Assembly: GCA_905160935.1 (NCBI GenBank)
Contig: CAJHZI010000210.1
Location: 82,001 to 146,000, forward strand
Reading direction: 5' to 3'
Length of the DNA stretch: 64,000 nt
DNA from: Enchytraeus crypticus
Lineage: Eukaryota; Annelida; Clitellata; Enchytraeida; Enchytraeidae
How positions within the stretch are numbered: the stretch's first letter is position 1; every line of letters starts with the position of its first letter. Below, piece after piece: positions 10,341 through 21,850 of this stretch. Position numbers and translations under genes: made by a program. The notes below the pieces were generated by a model. The model made no database searches. It was not told where the DNA came from and worked only from the letters and a program-made list of their open reading frames with translations.

Positions 10341-11873
10341 CTAGATGTTTGATTCTACAGGCAAATGTCCAACACCTACATCATCATCATCTTCCTCGTC
10401 ATCATCATCACTGTCATCAGATTCATAGACTACATAGTCTTCATACCCACTGAGCAACATTACGCGTCCCGGGTGAACGGGTCCTAAATATCTGTCTTCA
10501 AGAACATTTATGGTCATTCGTAACCCCTCCGGTAAATGTTGCTCTGCGTATTCTTGAGCCTCTTTGGTTTCTTCCAATCCTCCAATTCCAAGCTCAATTT
10601 CGCAGTCTCTTTTGATCTTGTCGTTTCTCAAGGCATCACACAGTAGAGTGACTGATTCTCGGTTGATCTTTGGACAGCCGTAGAGATCAACCTTCTTCAG
10701 GTTTGGGCACGCCTTTATCAGACTGACCAGTCCTTTGTTTCCGATGTTAGTAAATTCAGCAATGAAATGCTGAAGATTGGCTGACGGAAATTCGACGAAG
10801 CCATTGTCCGTGATTTTAGCGCATCCACTGATATTTAGAGTTGTCAGGCGTGGCCAAGCTTTGACCACGCATTTCAACCCTGCGTCACTGACACGTTTAC
10901 TGTCGAAATCGCTGATGGGATTTATAGTCAAGGATTCTAATCCACGACAGCCTCTAGCTACGGATAGCAGAACGCTATCGGTTAACAGACTGCTATACCT
11001 CAGCTTTAGGTTCCTTAGCCTCGAGAAGTTTGCTATTCTAGCTGCTGCTCTGCGTGACTTGTCTTCTTCGCTGAAGGTTCCGCTCAGTTTTATCACTTCA
11101 AGCGACTTGGTGAAGGTAGCGCTTGCAATTGAAACAACTGCCTCAGCCGAGAGCTTAGGGCAGTCTACGATAACTAGCTCCTTCAGATTACAGCATCGAG
11201 AAGAGAGGTGAGCTATGCCTTCATCATCCAGACTTGACAGGTTGAGCAGTTTTACTGTCGTCATTCCAGGACTTAACGCTTCCATGAACGACCCCGATAT
11301 CATACCGTTGGAGTTGATTGTCAGGCTCGTCAGCTTTGTGCAATCTTCTACTATTTTCTGGAACCCTAAGTCAAATGGAAAGTTACCATTTACTGAGAGA
11401 ACCTCCAGATTCTGTAGTGTCGCCAAACATTGGAACCCTCGGTTTATCACGAGTGGCACATTTAATTCCAGTTGCCTCAGATCAGGATTGCGTTCGGTTA
11501 ACAACTGCAACGCTCCGTTCATGATGTAGGGACCCAGCGGTCCAGCGAGTCTGACTGACTTGAGGTTCTGAAATCTCCTGCCAATGATGTCTCGAATAGC
11601 ATCATCGAGTTTATCCACACACTCCTCTGTCCAGAGTTCGTCCAGGTCGAAACACTGTTTCGACTTCCACTGACGCTTAGCAAAGTCTCTCCACGTAATA
11701 CAAACCTGTTCCACCCTGGCGAGGTCTGGAGCAGTCAGGTGGTTGAAGATGAGGTGCATCATGTCAGGGTTGAGTTGAAATATCGGAGCGTCCTGAACGA
11801 CCTGACGTGTTTCCTCACTGCTGATTGAACTGACGTCATTGCTTGCAGCAGTTTTGTCATCAGATGATGTCAT
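10341..11873 (-). CDS. F-box and leucine-rich-repeat protein, nested gene
   Basis: A 510-residue protein in one uninterrupted coding exon. ATG at 11873 is chosen because the upstream 14 codons of the open frame cross a strong splice acceptor. An F-box follows at about residues 30-72 (FQLNPDMMHLIFNHLTAPDL, then ARVEQVCITWRDFAK). From about residue 100 come many leucine-rich repeats, for example LTTLNISGCAKITDNG and LKKVDLYGCPKINRES, typical of cysteine-containing FBXL repeats. The C-terminus ends in an acidic run of Asp/Glu and a short tail. FBXL proteins join SKP1-CUL1 ubiquitin ligases and select substrates through the LRRs. It sits inside a turtle-gene intron on the same strand. The lack of coding introns may mean an ancient retrocopy, but the frame is intact. 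Orthology to a named FBXL was not recognised. Confidence 0.9.
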   Translation of the reverse strand: MTSSDDKTAASNDVSSISSEETRQVVQDAPIFQLNPDMMHLIFNHLTAPDLARVEQVCITWRDFAKRQWKSKQCFDLDELWTEECVDKLDDAIRDIIGRRFQNLKSVRLAGPLGPYIMNGALQLLTERNPDLRQLELNVPLVINRGFQCLATLQNLEVLSVNGNFPFDLGFQKIVEDCTKLTSLTINSNGMISGSFMEALSPGMTTVKLLNLSSLDDEGIAHLSSRCCNLKELVIVDCPKLSAEAVVSIASATFTKSLEVIKLSGTFSEEDKSRRAAARIANFSRLRNLKLRYSSLLTDSVLLSVARGCRGLESLTINPISDFDSKRVSDAGLKCVVKAWPRLTTLNISGCAKITDNGFVEFPSANLQHFIAEFTNIGNKGLVSLIKACPNLKKVDLYGCPKINRESVTLLCDALRNDKIKRDCEIELGIGGLEETKEAQEYAEQHLPEGLRMTINVLEDRYLGPVHPGRVMLLSGYEDYVVYESDDSDDDDEEDDDDVGVGHLPVESNI

Positions 11874-11899
11874 TGTAGCTCTATTCTGATAATAGAAAC
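11874..11899 (-). promoter_or_regulatory. Likely 5' UTR splice acceptor of the F-box gene
   Basis: The minus strand reads TTTTTGTTTCTATTATCAG just before AATAGAGCTACA and the ATG. It has a good pyrimidine tract and CAG, so a non-coding first exon upstream is likely. The exon would begin at 11885. Confidence 0.5.
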
Positions 11900-13198
11900 A
11901 AAAATGTAAATACATTCAACTGCATTTTCTTCAATTACAGATCATCATTGATTCCATTAATTACTTCTAATTATACAGTAATTAGCTAGGGCATTGGGGT
12001 ATTTCCTGAAGAGTAACACTACGATAAATATGATGTACAAATGGTCAGTATGGTCAATACTTCTGTACGAATGAAAAACGTGGACGATAAAGAAGAGGAC
12101 ATAAACTAGAGTCAATTGAAATTTGCTTATATTGAAAAAATAGGAAAGAATAGCTGGATTGTGTTTTTCTAAATACACGTAATGAGTTTCTTGAGGGAGT
12201 CGGTACATGTAAACAGTCAATAAATGTGATATGAAATGAAAGAAAAACTGAATTGAATATAATACAAGATGTACTAGAAGGCAGAATACAAGGAAATAGA
12301 GTTAACGGTAGACCAGGATATGGGATGTTGGGTGATTTGATAACAAATTCTATATAGATTTTAAAGGAAGGCTAGCTACGGATAGAATCGCTTGGAGGAG
12401 TTATGTGCCATGAACCTGCCGTTAAGCAGTGTACTAGAGCAAGAAGAACTAAACAAGAGTGGCAAAATTTAATTTATGATGGCAAAATTTAAACAATAAT
12501 TTTAAAAATTTTGCAAATTAGAGTTACTTGAAATTTTAGTACACTAAATTTTGTTGGTATTTAGAATTCGAATCTTTTAGACTGTGTTAAGTAAATTGAG
12601 CCGTCTATCTATTAGGCCTACTTTGTGCTGCTACGACCTATAATGCATTGTCAATTTTATTGCATTTTGTGTAGTTTAGTCGGAACATGTAAGTGCTATT
12701 TCTGGCCTTTGTTTTTTCCGCTCACGCATACACTTTGCATTTGGCTCTTAAGAATTGACACGTATCATTACATATATGATGTACTAAAATAAATAAAGAG
12801 ATAAATAAATAATGCTTGAACCTTCAGAATTAAAAAATTTTAGAGTTAAATTATTGTTTAAAATTTGATGTTATATTACAGAAAACTTTAAAACAAAGCT
12901 TACCTATTTATTTTAGTGAAGAAGAGAATTACAGCAGCGCTCGTAGATTAAGTGAAAACTTGTCGTATTCCTGTCGTATATTCTCTCTATCCGCTGAAAG
13001 TTCTTGAATGTAGTTTAACAAACAATTTCGTTGAATTTATAGGGGCGATCCATAGCCATAGAGACCTATGTTCAATCTTTAATCGAATCAGATTGAATGT
13101 TCCTAAGTGTTCAACCAATCAGAGCGCTGCGATTAACCTGGCAATGGCTATCAATTTTCGGCCATTTTAAAGTGGCGTTAATTTTAAAAGTTTCAAAA
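11900..13198. other. Intron sequence upstream of the F-box gene
   Basis: AT-rich, and should hold the F-box promoter and first exon, but no TATA box or initiator can be named. Contains an RTE-like LINE end at 12265-12450 and, from about 13085, a CCAATCAGAGCGCTG motif leading into the hairpin at 13199. Confidence 0.5.
12265..12450 (+). mobile_element. RTE-like LINE 3' end (R family)
   Basis: Encodes remnants of the same C-terminus as 9600-9815, with GRIQGNRVNGRPGYG and a degraded AWRSYV-type tail, and ends CCGTTAAGCAGTGTACTAGA. Stops interrupt it. Confidence 0.6.
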
Positions 13199-13269
13199 CT
13201 GACAATGGCTGTCAATAATGGCCACTAATGACCGTCACTAGGTGGCCGTTAATTGACAGCCATTGTCAG
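13199..13269. repeat. Long imperfect inverted repeat (hairpin)
   Basis: Arm 13199-13225 (CTGACAATGGCTGTCAATAA...) pairs with arm 13242-13269 (ending TTGACAGCCATTGTCAG), with a 16-base loop. A third, weaker copy of the arm lies at 13139-13165 (GGCAATGGCTATCAATTTTC), so the module is repeated three times in two orientations. Confidence 0.85.
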
Positions 13270-13904
13270 ATTAAACCAAGCTATAGCTGCTGACATTTCT
13301 AACCACTCCGGCGTCATATCATTCTACTGAATTAATTAATTTATTTCTTGAAAATTTCGATTTAATAAAAATACAAATATATAATCATTATTTTCGCCAA
13401 AGTCATAGCAGTAAACAAAAAACGAAAACAGACAAACAAACAAGTATCACCAATAGATACAACATAAAGATATTCCTTGTGATCACAAATAAAACTCAAC
13501 AGAACTAAAATTCTTATTAAATTGCTAATTGATTAAATCGTAATTTATCTATTAAGTATTCAAAACAAGATTTTCAAAATATAACCAAACCCTAAACCGA
13601 GTCATAGCTGGCGAATCTTGTGTCTGGAGTGCATATTTATTTTTTATAACTTTGTAATCCAAATAGTCGGAGTTGTAGAGGCAATTAATTTACTGAAAAA
13701 GTTATACCTATTAAATTCACATAATATTTCAAATGGCCAGAAACCGCAATACCATTGACAATACAGTATAACATTTTTATCAAAAGAGTTACAAGTTTTA
13801 ATGAAAATACTATCTTACACATAAGTAAAGTCTTTTAAATCAGAAAAGGACAAACCAGAGTCCGGAATACATAAAAGTAACATCGGAACCGCCTAAAGCA
13901 AAAG
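13270..13904. other. Intron sequence, nothing recognised
   Basis: A-rich and unique-looking, with no ORF over 60 codons and no repeat that I could match elsewhere in the window. Confidence 0.5.
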
Positions 13905-14032
13905 TAAAGCTAAGGTTAACGTCAGTTTCCTCACTCGAAAGCGATATCAGTGAGGGCGAGCCCAGGATTTGAACCCGCACCTACTGCTCCGCGGTCGAGT
14001 ATCTTACCGACTTCGCCACTGGCTCCAGCCAA
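13905..14032 (-). mobile_element. SINE group A, full-length
   Basis: A tRNA-derived SINE in reverse orientation. On the minus strand it starts TGGCTGGAGCCAGTGGCGAA, with an A-box-like TGGCGAAGTCGG, then a B-box-like GGTTCAAATCC. The core is TGACATCGCTTTCGAGTGAG and the end is AACTGACGTTAACCTTAGC with an AGCTTT-type tail. It is one of about a dozen copies here. Confidence 0.9.
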
Positions 14033-14155
14033 TGGATATTAATTTTAGTGAAACATCATGTGCACCTTTGTTCCAAGTCTCCCCAGTATAGTATTTACTG
14101 AAGTATAAAATTTACATTTACTGATTGGAAAAATCACATTTAAAAGATTTAGCTC

Positions 14156-14636
14156 CTAAAATATGCATTCCTGTGACATATGTATTCCAAAATACTTTAA
14201 AATATCCACCCAACTAATACAATTCTCTCTAATTTGCAATGGCTTGCACTGAAAATTGTGCCTAGGACCGATGTGCATACAGTGACATTTAGATACATTT
14301 ATAGGCAAATCTAACTCTGTAAAAGCCATGTCACAAATATTACATAATTTCTGAAGATCAGTGACAGAGCTACTCAACAAAATAAGATCATCTGCATACA
14401 TAAAACTATTATAACAGTTTTAATTAATGAAACAAGCTAATTTAGAAGCTTCTAATTTGTCTAAAACTGTGTCTACAAAAAGGGCAAACAAAGAAGGTGA
14501 AAGTACCCCACCGTGTTTAACTCACGATAGCAGTTGGAGACAATCTGATACAGAATCAGCCCAATTTACAGTTGTACTATTTTTACCAAACCAATTTTCA
14601 AGAGTATTAATAATGTAATGTAAAAAATTGAATAGC
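14156..14636 (-). mobile_element. LINE reverse transcriptase fragment
   Basis: Minus-strand RT palm and thumb. GGVLSPSLFALFVDTVLDKL leads to FMYADDLILLSSSVTDLQKL, with the catalytic YADD intact, then a KYFGIHMS thumb stretch. It is closely related to the LINE at 49.4-53.3 kb, which has the same LILLS-VTDLQ wording. It lacks EN and is broken by stops and a frameshift near 14405. Confidence 0.8.
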
Positions 14637-14644
14637 ACATAATT

Positions 14645-15800
14645 GCAAAATCAGGGTTAACCCAAAGCACTAGGCACTAATACACACATATACACACATA
14701 ATATATACATACATATATGCACACATATACGCACACACACACACATACACAGTGTACATACATCTACAAGTATACATAAAATATATACAGAATACTACAT
14801 ATCAGTATCATGAAGAGTGAAAGCCAAGAAATTGCCAAGAAAACAGAAAATATACATACTGAATGTAGTAGCAATTCCATAAAAATATCCCAACAATAAA
14901 AGAAAGTAGAGGAAGAGAGGGAGAGTGAGAGAGAGAGAGCTAGATAAAGATAGAGATAGCTAGAGAGAAAGAGAGCTAGAGATAGGAGGGGGTGTAGTTG
15001 GGATGATGTACAGTGCTATTGCTATACTCAGCAGCTCTGATAATTAGCCATGTTTCTCCACCCCCCCCCCCTCTCCACTCATCACGAGGTGGGGGTGGAA
15101 TACATCCCAGGCTATCCGTGGTGTCGTGGATACATCCTGAGAACAGACCTCCCGATAGTTACATGTGCTTAACAGTCGACTATGCTCGTGTTATTGTAAA
15201 CACTAAATAGAGTAAAAAAAGCAGAAAATCTCACTTATAATATTGGCATACTACTGAAACTAAGCACTTGAACGGATGCAAATCAGTACTTATTTTATTT
15301 GTGCGTTCCTGATTCCAATAAATACCAGAAACGAAGAGGATGTGCCCCTAATGAGCAAGAAGTGTAAGTACTAGTAATCAATTAGAATTATTAAATTAAT
15401 TAATCAGCCATACTTAATTACCATACCATCTCTCTCTCACTGCATATCCTTTTCTTATGTCACCTCTATGTGACAGACAGGAATTGGGTCTGTAAATTTT
15501 CTTATCTTACCTCTCCTTATCGTATCTCCCATTGTCTTACCTTAATTACTCTTATCTTCCTTTAAATTACTTCATCTTCTCTTATCTCACTTTATCCGAC
15601 TTCAATATCTCTTGTCTCGTTTAATCCTATTGTTCCTAATAGGCGACTAAAGCAGACACTGACTGCAGTAATCGAGTAGATGTGCACATCGACTATGGTA
15701 GGCAGGTTGTAGTGTGTTTAACGTCAAGGTTCAGAAGCAGAAGGCTACTCTCCAAGACGACTCGACACATTCAAGCTACCGCCACAAAGATTAATGTAGC
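14645..15800. other. Intron sequence with CA/TA- and GA-rich parts
   Basis: A dinucleotide-rich stretch at 14680-14790 is followed by a GA-rich stretch at 14905-14985. A C-run at 15059-15071 can pair with GGGGGTGG at 15092-15099. Past 15300 there is degenerate ATCTT/CTTAT-type sequence. No gene was seen. Confidence 0.5.
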
Positions 15801-16101
15801 AGTAACAAATTTTCCTTATGTCACTTATACTTGTGCTCTGATAGGACAGGCATTCTTGCACAGTGGACGGAGAGTTGTAGTCAAACTCGGCAGGTGTAGG
15901 TTTCAAATCTAGTCACAATCTCTTCGGTTAGACTACACGAGACAAACAACAGTTGTTAGGATCAGCTTTAACAGAACTGCAATCAATAGTGAAGCGAACA
16001 GTGATAATCGCTGATGAAGACAACAAGAAATCACTTCAGTCACTTCTCAAAATAACAGTTCATACCTAATGATATTTAATTGGTAAGCTATTGGCGCATG
16101 A

Positions 16102-16243
16102 CTGGCTGGAGCCAGTGGCGAAGTCAGTAATTTACTCGACCGCGAATCAGTATGTGCGAGGTTCAAATACCGGGCTCGCCCGTCACTGACATCGCTTTCG
16201 AGTGAGGAAACTGACGTTAACCTTAGATTTTAGCTTTAGCTTT
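16102..16243 (+). mobile_element. SINE group A, full-length
   Basis: From CTGGCTGGAGCCAGTGGCGA through GGTTCAAATACC and TGACATCGCTTTCGAGTGAG to AACTGACGTTAACC and a TTAGCTTTAGCTTTTA tail. Confidence 0.9.
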
Positions 16244-16544
16244 TATGATTATAATCATCGTCTGAATAACAACAAAACACAGACTACAGCACATTTTATC
16301 TACCGATACTCAACACGACCCTCTCTCAATCTTTCCCCCCCCACGAATTGTCGTAGACACGCCGCCAATCCTTCACTCATTATTTCTCGGAGCAATTCTA
16401 ATCTAGATTTCGTTTTGTTTGAGTTACGCGCACGTCTCAATCCCCACCACACACACACAGTTATCCGCAGTCACCGAGGATAAAAATAGAAACGTGAAAC
16501 TATAAAAATTCTTCTCTTGGATTGTACGGTTAAACTAAATTGTT

Positions 16545-16632
16545 ATGTTCTATTATAACCTATTATGTTCTATAATGTTCTACTTTGTTCTATTATGTTC
16601 TATTGTGTTTCATTATGTTCTATTATATACTG
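16545..16632. repeat. About 10-bp repeat, TATTATGTTC
   Basis: About eight imperfect copies of TTCTATTATG. Confidence 0.75.
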
Positions 16633-16767
16633 TTAAACAGTACATAATTATATAATACGTTCAAGCTTGTGAGAGCAACTTAACTTATACTTCACTCATC
16701 CAGTCTTCCATCTCTCATTTTATTCCACTGAATCCTTCCACTGGCATAGATAACGACCTTTGTATTA

Positions 16768-17070
16768 GAGGTCAGCAGATAGAGGTCAACAGAGAGAGGT
16801 CAGTAGATAGAGGTCAGCAGATAGAGGTCAGTAGAAAGAGGTCAACAGATATAGGTCAGCAGATAGAGGTCAGTAGATAGAGGTCAGAGATAGAGGGCAG
16901 ATAGGTCAGCAGATAGAGGTCAACAGATAGAGGTCAGCAGATAGAGGTCAGAGAGGTCAGTAGATAGAGGTCAGCAGATAGAGGTCAGTAGATAGAGGTC
17001 AGTAGATAGAGGTCAGTAGATAGAGGTCAGAGATAGAGGTCAGTAGATAGAGGTCAGTAAATAGAGGTTA
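16768..17070. repeat. 15-bp minisatellite
   Basis: About 20 copies of AGATAGAGGTCAGTAG-type units, with CAG/CAAC variants and a few shortened units. Confidence 0.9.
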
Positions 17071-18305
17071 GCGAATGAGAGTTAACATAATTTTATTAGA
17101 GGAGACCGTTCACTCTACAGCTGGAAAGCACTGATTGGTGGAGGAATTTAATCATCATAAACATACCAGTGTCGATGAATGTAAATGTTCCATATACCAA
17201 GAATAACTTTACGTGAAGCTAGACCTCTATACACCAGTCGTGGCCTTTAATTATTTTAATTTTGGGGTGGGCTTTACTGCATTTTGTTTAACATATGCAT
17301 TAATATACGAAGTTACGCAACGTCGGCCTCGGCTAGTAGTTGACTGGGTGACCACCGTGGAGAACCTATTGATGCCAGTTTTGAAGGGAAAATCCTCAGT
17401 GTGTTGGAAAGTTATTTCTAAATCCACATCGTTTGCCATCATAGCGATTTCAAATGTGGCGATTTCTAACAACCATGGAGAGGAAAGAAAAAATAAAGAA
17501 ACATACAATAACAGAAACAAAGCAGAGAACCTCTATAACACATGAGGATGTCATGTGTGTGACCTGAGCAAATTTAATAAAAAGTAAGCTTCAGGGTTAA
17601 TAGTTTGTTTAGTGCTGCACAGTGGCTGTTAACATTGAGTGACCAGTTATATACTTCAATGATCCCTTTATAGTGCAGAACCGCTTCAAGAGTCGTGTGT
17701 AAATATACAGTATAACGGCATATTTTTGTTCTTATGGTCACACACATGCCATACCGCACGGGCTACAGTTTTCTTGTTTAGTTTATGTTATATAAAGCTT
17801 TCTTTATTTCCTCCGTGTCTTCTCCTTGGTTATTAGTGATCGTTGTTTTATCTTACAGAATTGAGCGTTACCAATTGAATCCGTGTTCATGCTAACATTA
17901 AATCTTCAGTAGGCCTAATTCAAAATTTAAGACGAAGTATAGGAGTAGAGTAATCGAGACATATTGGGTTGTCGCACTGCTGTGCATTATGAATTTAAGA
18001 TCTACCGTTACTTCATTTGCTCCGATCAATCATACAAATGGTAGATCAATATTGACATTATGTCTCCAAGTTCTAACCATAGGAGATTAATATCACTTCA
18101 TTTAAACTCCGCCCGCACACATATGTCTAACTCCGCCCACATAAGCTTACACATAACAACATAGTATTTAAGAAAAAACGTATTTTCGGCAAATCAATTT
18201 CAATAAGGAGTCTTTTTAAACATTGAAGGAAATATGGGTTAGCTTATTTAGTACGATTAGGCCCCTAGTCTGACCAGCCTGACAGTCACTAACAATCTCC
18301 TCGAC
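17071..18305. other. Intron sequence, nothing certain
   Basis: Unique AT-rich sequence. ORFs at 17213-17545 (plus) and 17251-17520 (minus) overlap and show no domain or splice support. A CCATGGAGAGGAA motif at 17472 recurs at 18380. Confidence 0.45.
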
Positions 18306-18307
18306 TT

Positions 18308-18598
18308 ATAGAAACAGACGTTAAACACGTGACGTTAAACAAGTGACGTTAAACAAGTGACGTTAAACGATTACTAATAGCCATGGAGAGGAAGGAGGAA
18401 ATGGGTCTTAAACAAGCATCTGTGCTTCCTGACCCAGTGTGCCGTTATGTTATGTTAAACACTTGACGTTAAACACGTGACGTTAAACACGTGACGTTAA
18501 ACAAGTGACGTTAAACACGTGACGTTAAACACGTGATATTAAACACGTGATGTTAAACACGTGACGTTAAACACGTGACGTTAAACACGTGACGTTAA
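18308..18598. repeat. 14-bp minisatellite with CACGTG
   Basis: Unit ACGTTAAACACGTG, in two blocks (18308-18366 and 18456-18598) split by about 90 unique bases. The first unit reads GAAACAGACGTTAAACACG, which resembles the SINE 3' end GAAACTGACGTTAA. Most units create the palindrome CACGTG. Confidence 0.9.
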
Positions 18599-18951
18599 CG
18601 GGACGAGAGAGAATTGTACAGAAGCAGCTGTTGACAGAGAAGGCAGAAATCAACAGACAGCCGGTCTATAGCCTCTATTAAATATTTAAAGCTTTGCAGC
18701 TTAACATGGGATCAGACAACAACAGTCTACGACAATGTCAGCTTTAACTTAAAGACTTTGTAGATGATCATCTAAGAACGACAGAAATGGAATACGAATA
18801 GATCCAGTAAAGAAAAGAAGCACTGATATATAATATATAGAAAGGAAATGTCACTACTAGCTGTATATAGGGGCGACACTGATGCTAAATATAATTGTTT
18901 AGATTGGTAAGGAGAGGCAATTAGTAGTAAAAAATAATGCATAAAAGAAGA

Positions 18952-19090
18952 TAGAGTGGATATGTGATACGTGGATATGTGATACGTGGATATGTTATAC
19001 GTGGCTATGTTATACGTGGATATGTTATAGATGGATATGCTATAAGTGGATATGTTATAGATGAATATATTGTAGGTGGATAAGCTATAC
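18952..19090. repeat. 15-bp minisatellite
   Basis: About nine copies of GTGGATATGTTATAC. The minus-strand ORF across it is a repeat artefact. Confidence 0.9.
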
Positions 19091-19228
19091 GAGGGTATGT
19101 GTGTGTAGATGGGACGCAGAAGACAGATGGTAGAGAGGAGGAAGACATAAATAGATAAATACAAATCCGCTCAGAGACCGGCTGACAGCGAGAGGGGTCG
19201 CCTATAAATTGTTACTGACAGGGCAACA

Positions 19229-19657
19229 GCACCCAGGGGTGTGCGGGGTGTAGAGACACCCAGGGGTGTGCGGGGTGTAGACACCCAGGGGTGTGCGGGG
19301 TGGAGGAACACCCAGGGGTGTGCGGGGTGGAGAAACACCCATGGGTGTGCGGGGTGTAGAGACACACAGGGGTGTGCGGGGTGGAGGAACACCCAGGGGT
19401 GTGCGGGGTGGAGGAACACCCATGGGTGTGCGGGGTGTAGAGACTCCCAGGGGTGTGCGGGGTGGAGGAACACCCAGGGGTTTGCGGGGTGTAGAGACAC
19501 CCAGGGGTGCGCGGGGGGTGGAGGAACACCCAGGGGTGTGCGACACCCAGGGGTGTGCGGGTGGAGAAACACCCAGGGGTGTGCGGGGTGTAGGAACACC
19601 CAGGGGTGTGCGGGGTATAGAGACACCAGGGGTGTGCGGGGTGTAAGAACACCTTGG
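19229..19657. repeat. GC-rich 27-bp minisatellite
   Basis: About 16 copies of ACACCCAGGGGTGTGCGGGG plus TGGAGGA or a variant. It is strikingly GC-rich in AT-rich surroundings. ORFs on both strands follow from the 27-bp period and are not genes. Confidence 0.95.
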
Positions 19658-19945
19658 GGTGAGCGGGGGGCTGAATGTATTTCATGGCGTGCCACAGTCG
19701 GTTCGAGACCTCGGGCGATGACGTCGAAACTGTCATTGAATAATTTCACAGTTTCCGCCGTGTAACAGCAATCCATTGAGGAGAGGGATTCAGAGGGACA
19801 GAGAGGACCTCCTCTGGGATAGGGACAGCGTCCTGAGGAGCGGCTGTGCAGAGTGTGGACGAGATTTGGAATGACAGTCTTAAAAAAGACCAAAACTGGA
19901 CACAAGTCATGTAAGACACGCAGATCAGAGAGCAAAAAGTAAAGC

Positions 19946-20036
19946 GGGTAAAGCTAAGGTTAACGTCAGTTTCTTCACTCGAAAGGGATGTCAGTGACGG
20001 GCGAGCCCAGGATTTGAACCCCGTAACTACTCGATG
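19946..20036 (-). mobile_element. SINE group A, head truncated
   Basis: Minus-strand copy with GGGGTTCAAATCCTGGGCTC, TGACATC-CTTTCGAGTGAAG and AACTGACGTTAACCTTAGC. The A-box half is missing. Confidence 0.85.
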
Positions 20037-20234
20037 TTAACGTCACATGTATGAGTTCATTTCTACGACTGATCCTGTAGCGGATGTCATTGGTTGACAC
20101 TGGTAGTTCAGGAGCAAGAGAAAACCTCTGACCAATGAACCTAAGAAGTTCATGAGAGCTACGAGAATCTGCACGACTCGCTATGTTCTCCAGTAAAATG
20201 ATTGTTGTTTATATTTACTGTGCTTACTATTACT

Positions 20235-20686
20235 GCTTATGGTAATTATTATTATTACATTATTATTATTGATTAGGTTTATTATTAATAATTATTAGGT
20301 TTATTATTATTATTGATTAGGTCTATTATTAATACTTATTAGGTTTATTATTGATAATGATTAGGTTTATTATTACTATTGATCACGTTTATTATTACTA
20401 TTGATCACGTTTATTATTACTATTGATCACGTTTATTATTAATAATAATGAGGTTTATTATTACTATTGATCACGTTTATTATTAATAATGATTAGGTTT
20501 ATTATTACTATTGATCACGTTTATTATTAATAATGATTAGGTTTATTATTACTATTGATCACGTTTATTATTACTATTGATCACGTTTATTATTAATCAT
20601 GATTAGGTTTATTATTACTATTGATCACGCTTATTATTAATAATGATGAGGTTTATTATTACTATTGATCACGCTTATTATTGTTT
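20235..20686. repeat. 22-24-bp minisatellite with TGATCA
   Basis: About 19 units of TTATTATTACTATTGATCAC plus GT, mixed with an AATAATGATTAGG variant. It is almost pure ATT apart from the TGATCACG core. Confidence 0.9.
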
Positions 20687-20859
20687 TGACTACCGTAAGA
20701 GACTGACAGACTGGCATTGATGCTCCTCGAGCTTATAAAATACCGTCATCGTCGTCATCATCGTCATTATTGACTGCGAGAAAAGTCTCACCTACTAGCT
20801 GTTCCGCATGACCAAATCTCGTATACATTCACGAAGCTTGAGGTTTACATTGCTCTGTT

Positions 20860-20908
<49 letters not shown>

Positions 20909-21345
20909 TAGAGAGAGAGAACACTTGTTGATATCACAGTGTGAAATACGATCATTACTTCTAGTATTTCTCATTTTCTGACGCGTTAGTAGAACATCAA
21001 CAGCAACAACAACAACAGCGACAACGACAACAAAAACAACAACATGTACAACGGCGACAACGACAGTTCTACGTCCGTTTCCTTGTTGAGATTAAGACGA
21101 GGATTGCTACGAACACTTGAGAGTTAAGAGGTAAGAAGGCTCAGCACATTTCACTGTTGTTCCACAGGACACACGTAACTATGAGCCTCCTTGGTCAACC
21201 CCTAGGATACACTAACAGCTCTCGGTGGAGCACATTCTAACGTTTCTAGTATCTCATAAGGTGTGTCACACTACCGTTGATTTGGTGATTTATATGATTC
21301 ATCAGCAACGGCTGAGTCTATAATTCTACCTCAATCCCAAAATCG
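20687..21345. other. Intron sequence with GA tract
   Basis: Holds a (TCATCG)n-like patch at 20745-20770, a (GA)n tract at 20862-20920, a CAACAACAACAGCGACAACG stretch near 21005, and a weak SINE-like TACGTCCGTTTCCTTGTTGA at 21071. Confidence 0.5.
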
Positions 21346-21349
21346 TGGC

Positions 21350-21697
21350 AGTCGAGACGTCCTAACCGATGCTCCATGAGTCAGATAGGCCTAAGTGTAA
21401 CAGTCGAGACGTCCTAACCGATGCTCCATGAGTCAGATAGGCCTAAGTGTGACAGTTGAGACATCCTAACCGATACTCCACGGGACAGATAGGCCTAAGT
21501 GTGACAGTTGAGACATCCTAACCGATACTCCACGGGACAGATAGGCCTAAGTGTGACGGTCGAGACGTCCAAACCGATACTCCATGGTTCAGATAGGTCT
21601 AAGTGTGACAGTCGAGACGTCCTAACCGATACTCCACGGTTCAGATAGGCCTAAGTGTAACAGTCGAGACGTCCTAACCGATACTACATGGTTCAGC
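21350..21697. repeat. 52-bp minisatellite
   Basis: About 6.5 copies of a 52-bp unit containing CAGTCGAGACGTCCTAACCG and CAGATAGGCCTAAGTGTGA. Confidence 0.95.
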
Positions 21698-21850
21698 TAC
21701 CTGGAGAACGGAGGGATTTGATATGTAAATAGACGGTAGATATCTAATGGCTGTTACACAGAGCTCTGCTATTCTATGCATCTCAAATCAGAGAGAGGTA
21801 ATCCATCTAACTACCCAAACACGTGCAGCTATCATACAACTACCTCACTA

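Noticed and set aside
19171-19935. 254- and 174-codon ORFs over the GC-rich array
   Set aside because: The 27-bp period keeps several frames open on both strands; the sequence is a minisatellite.
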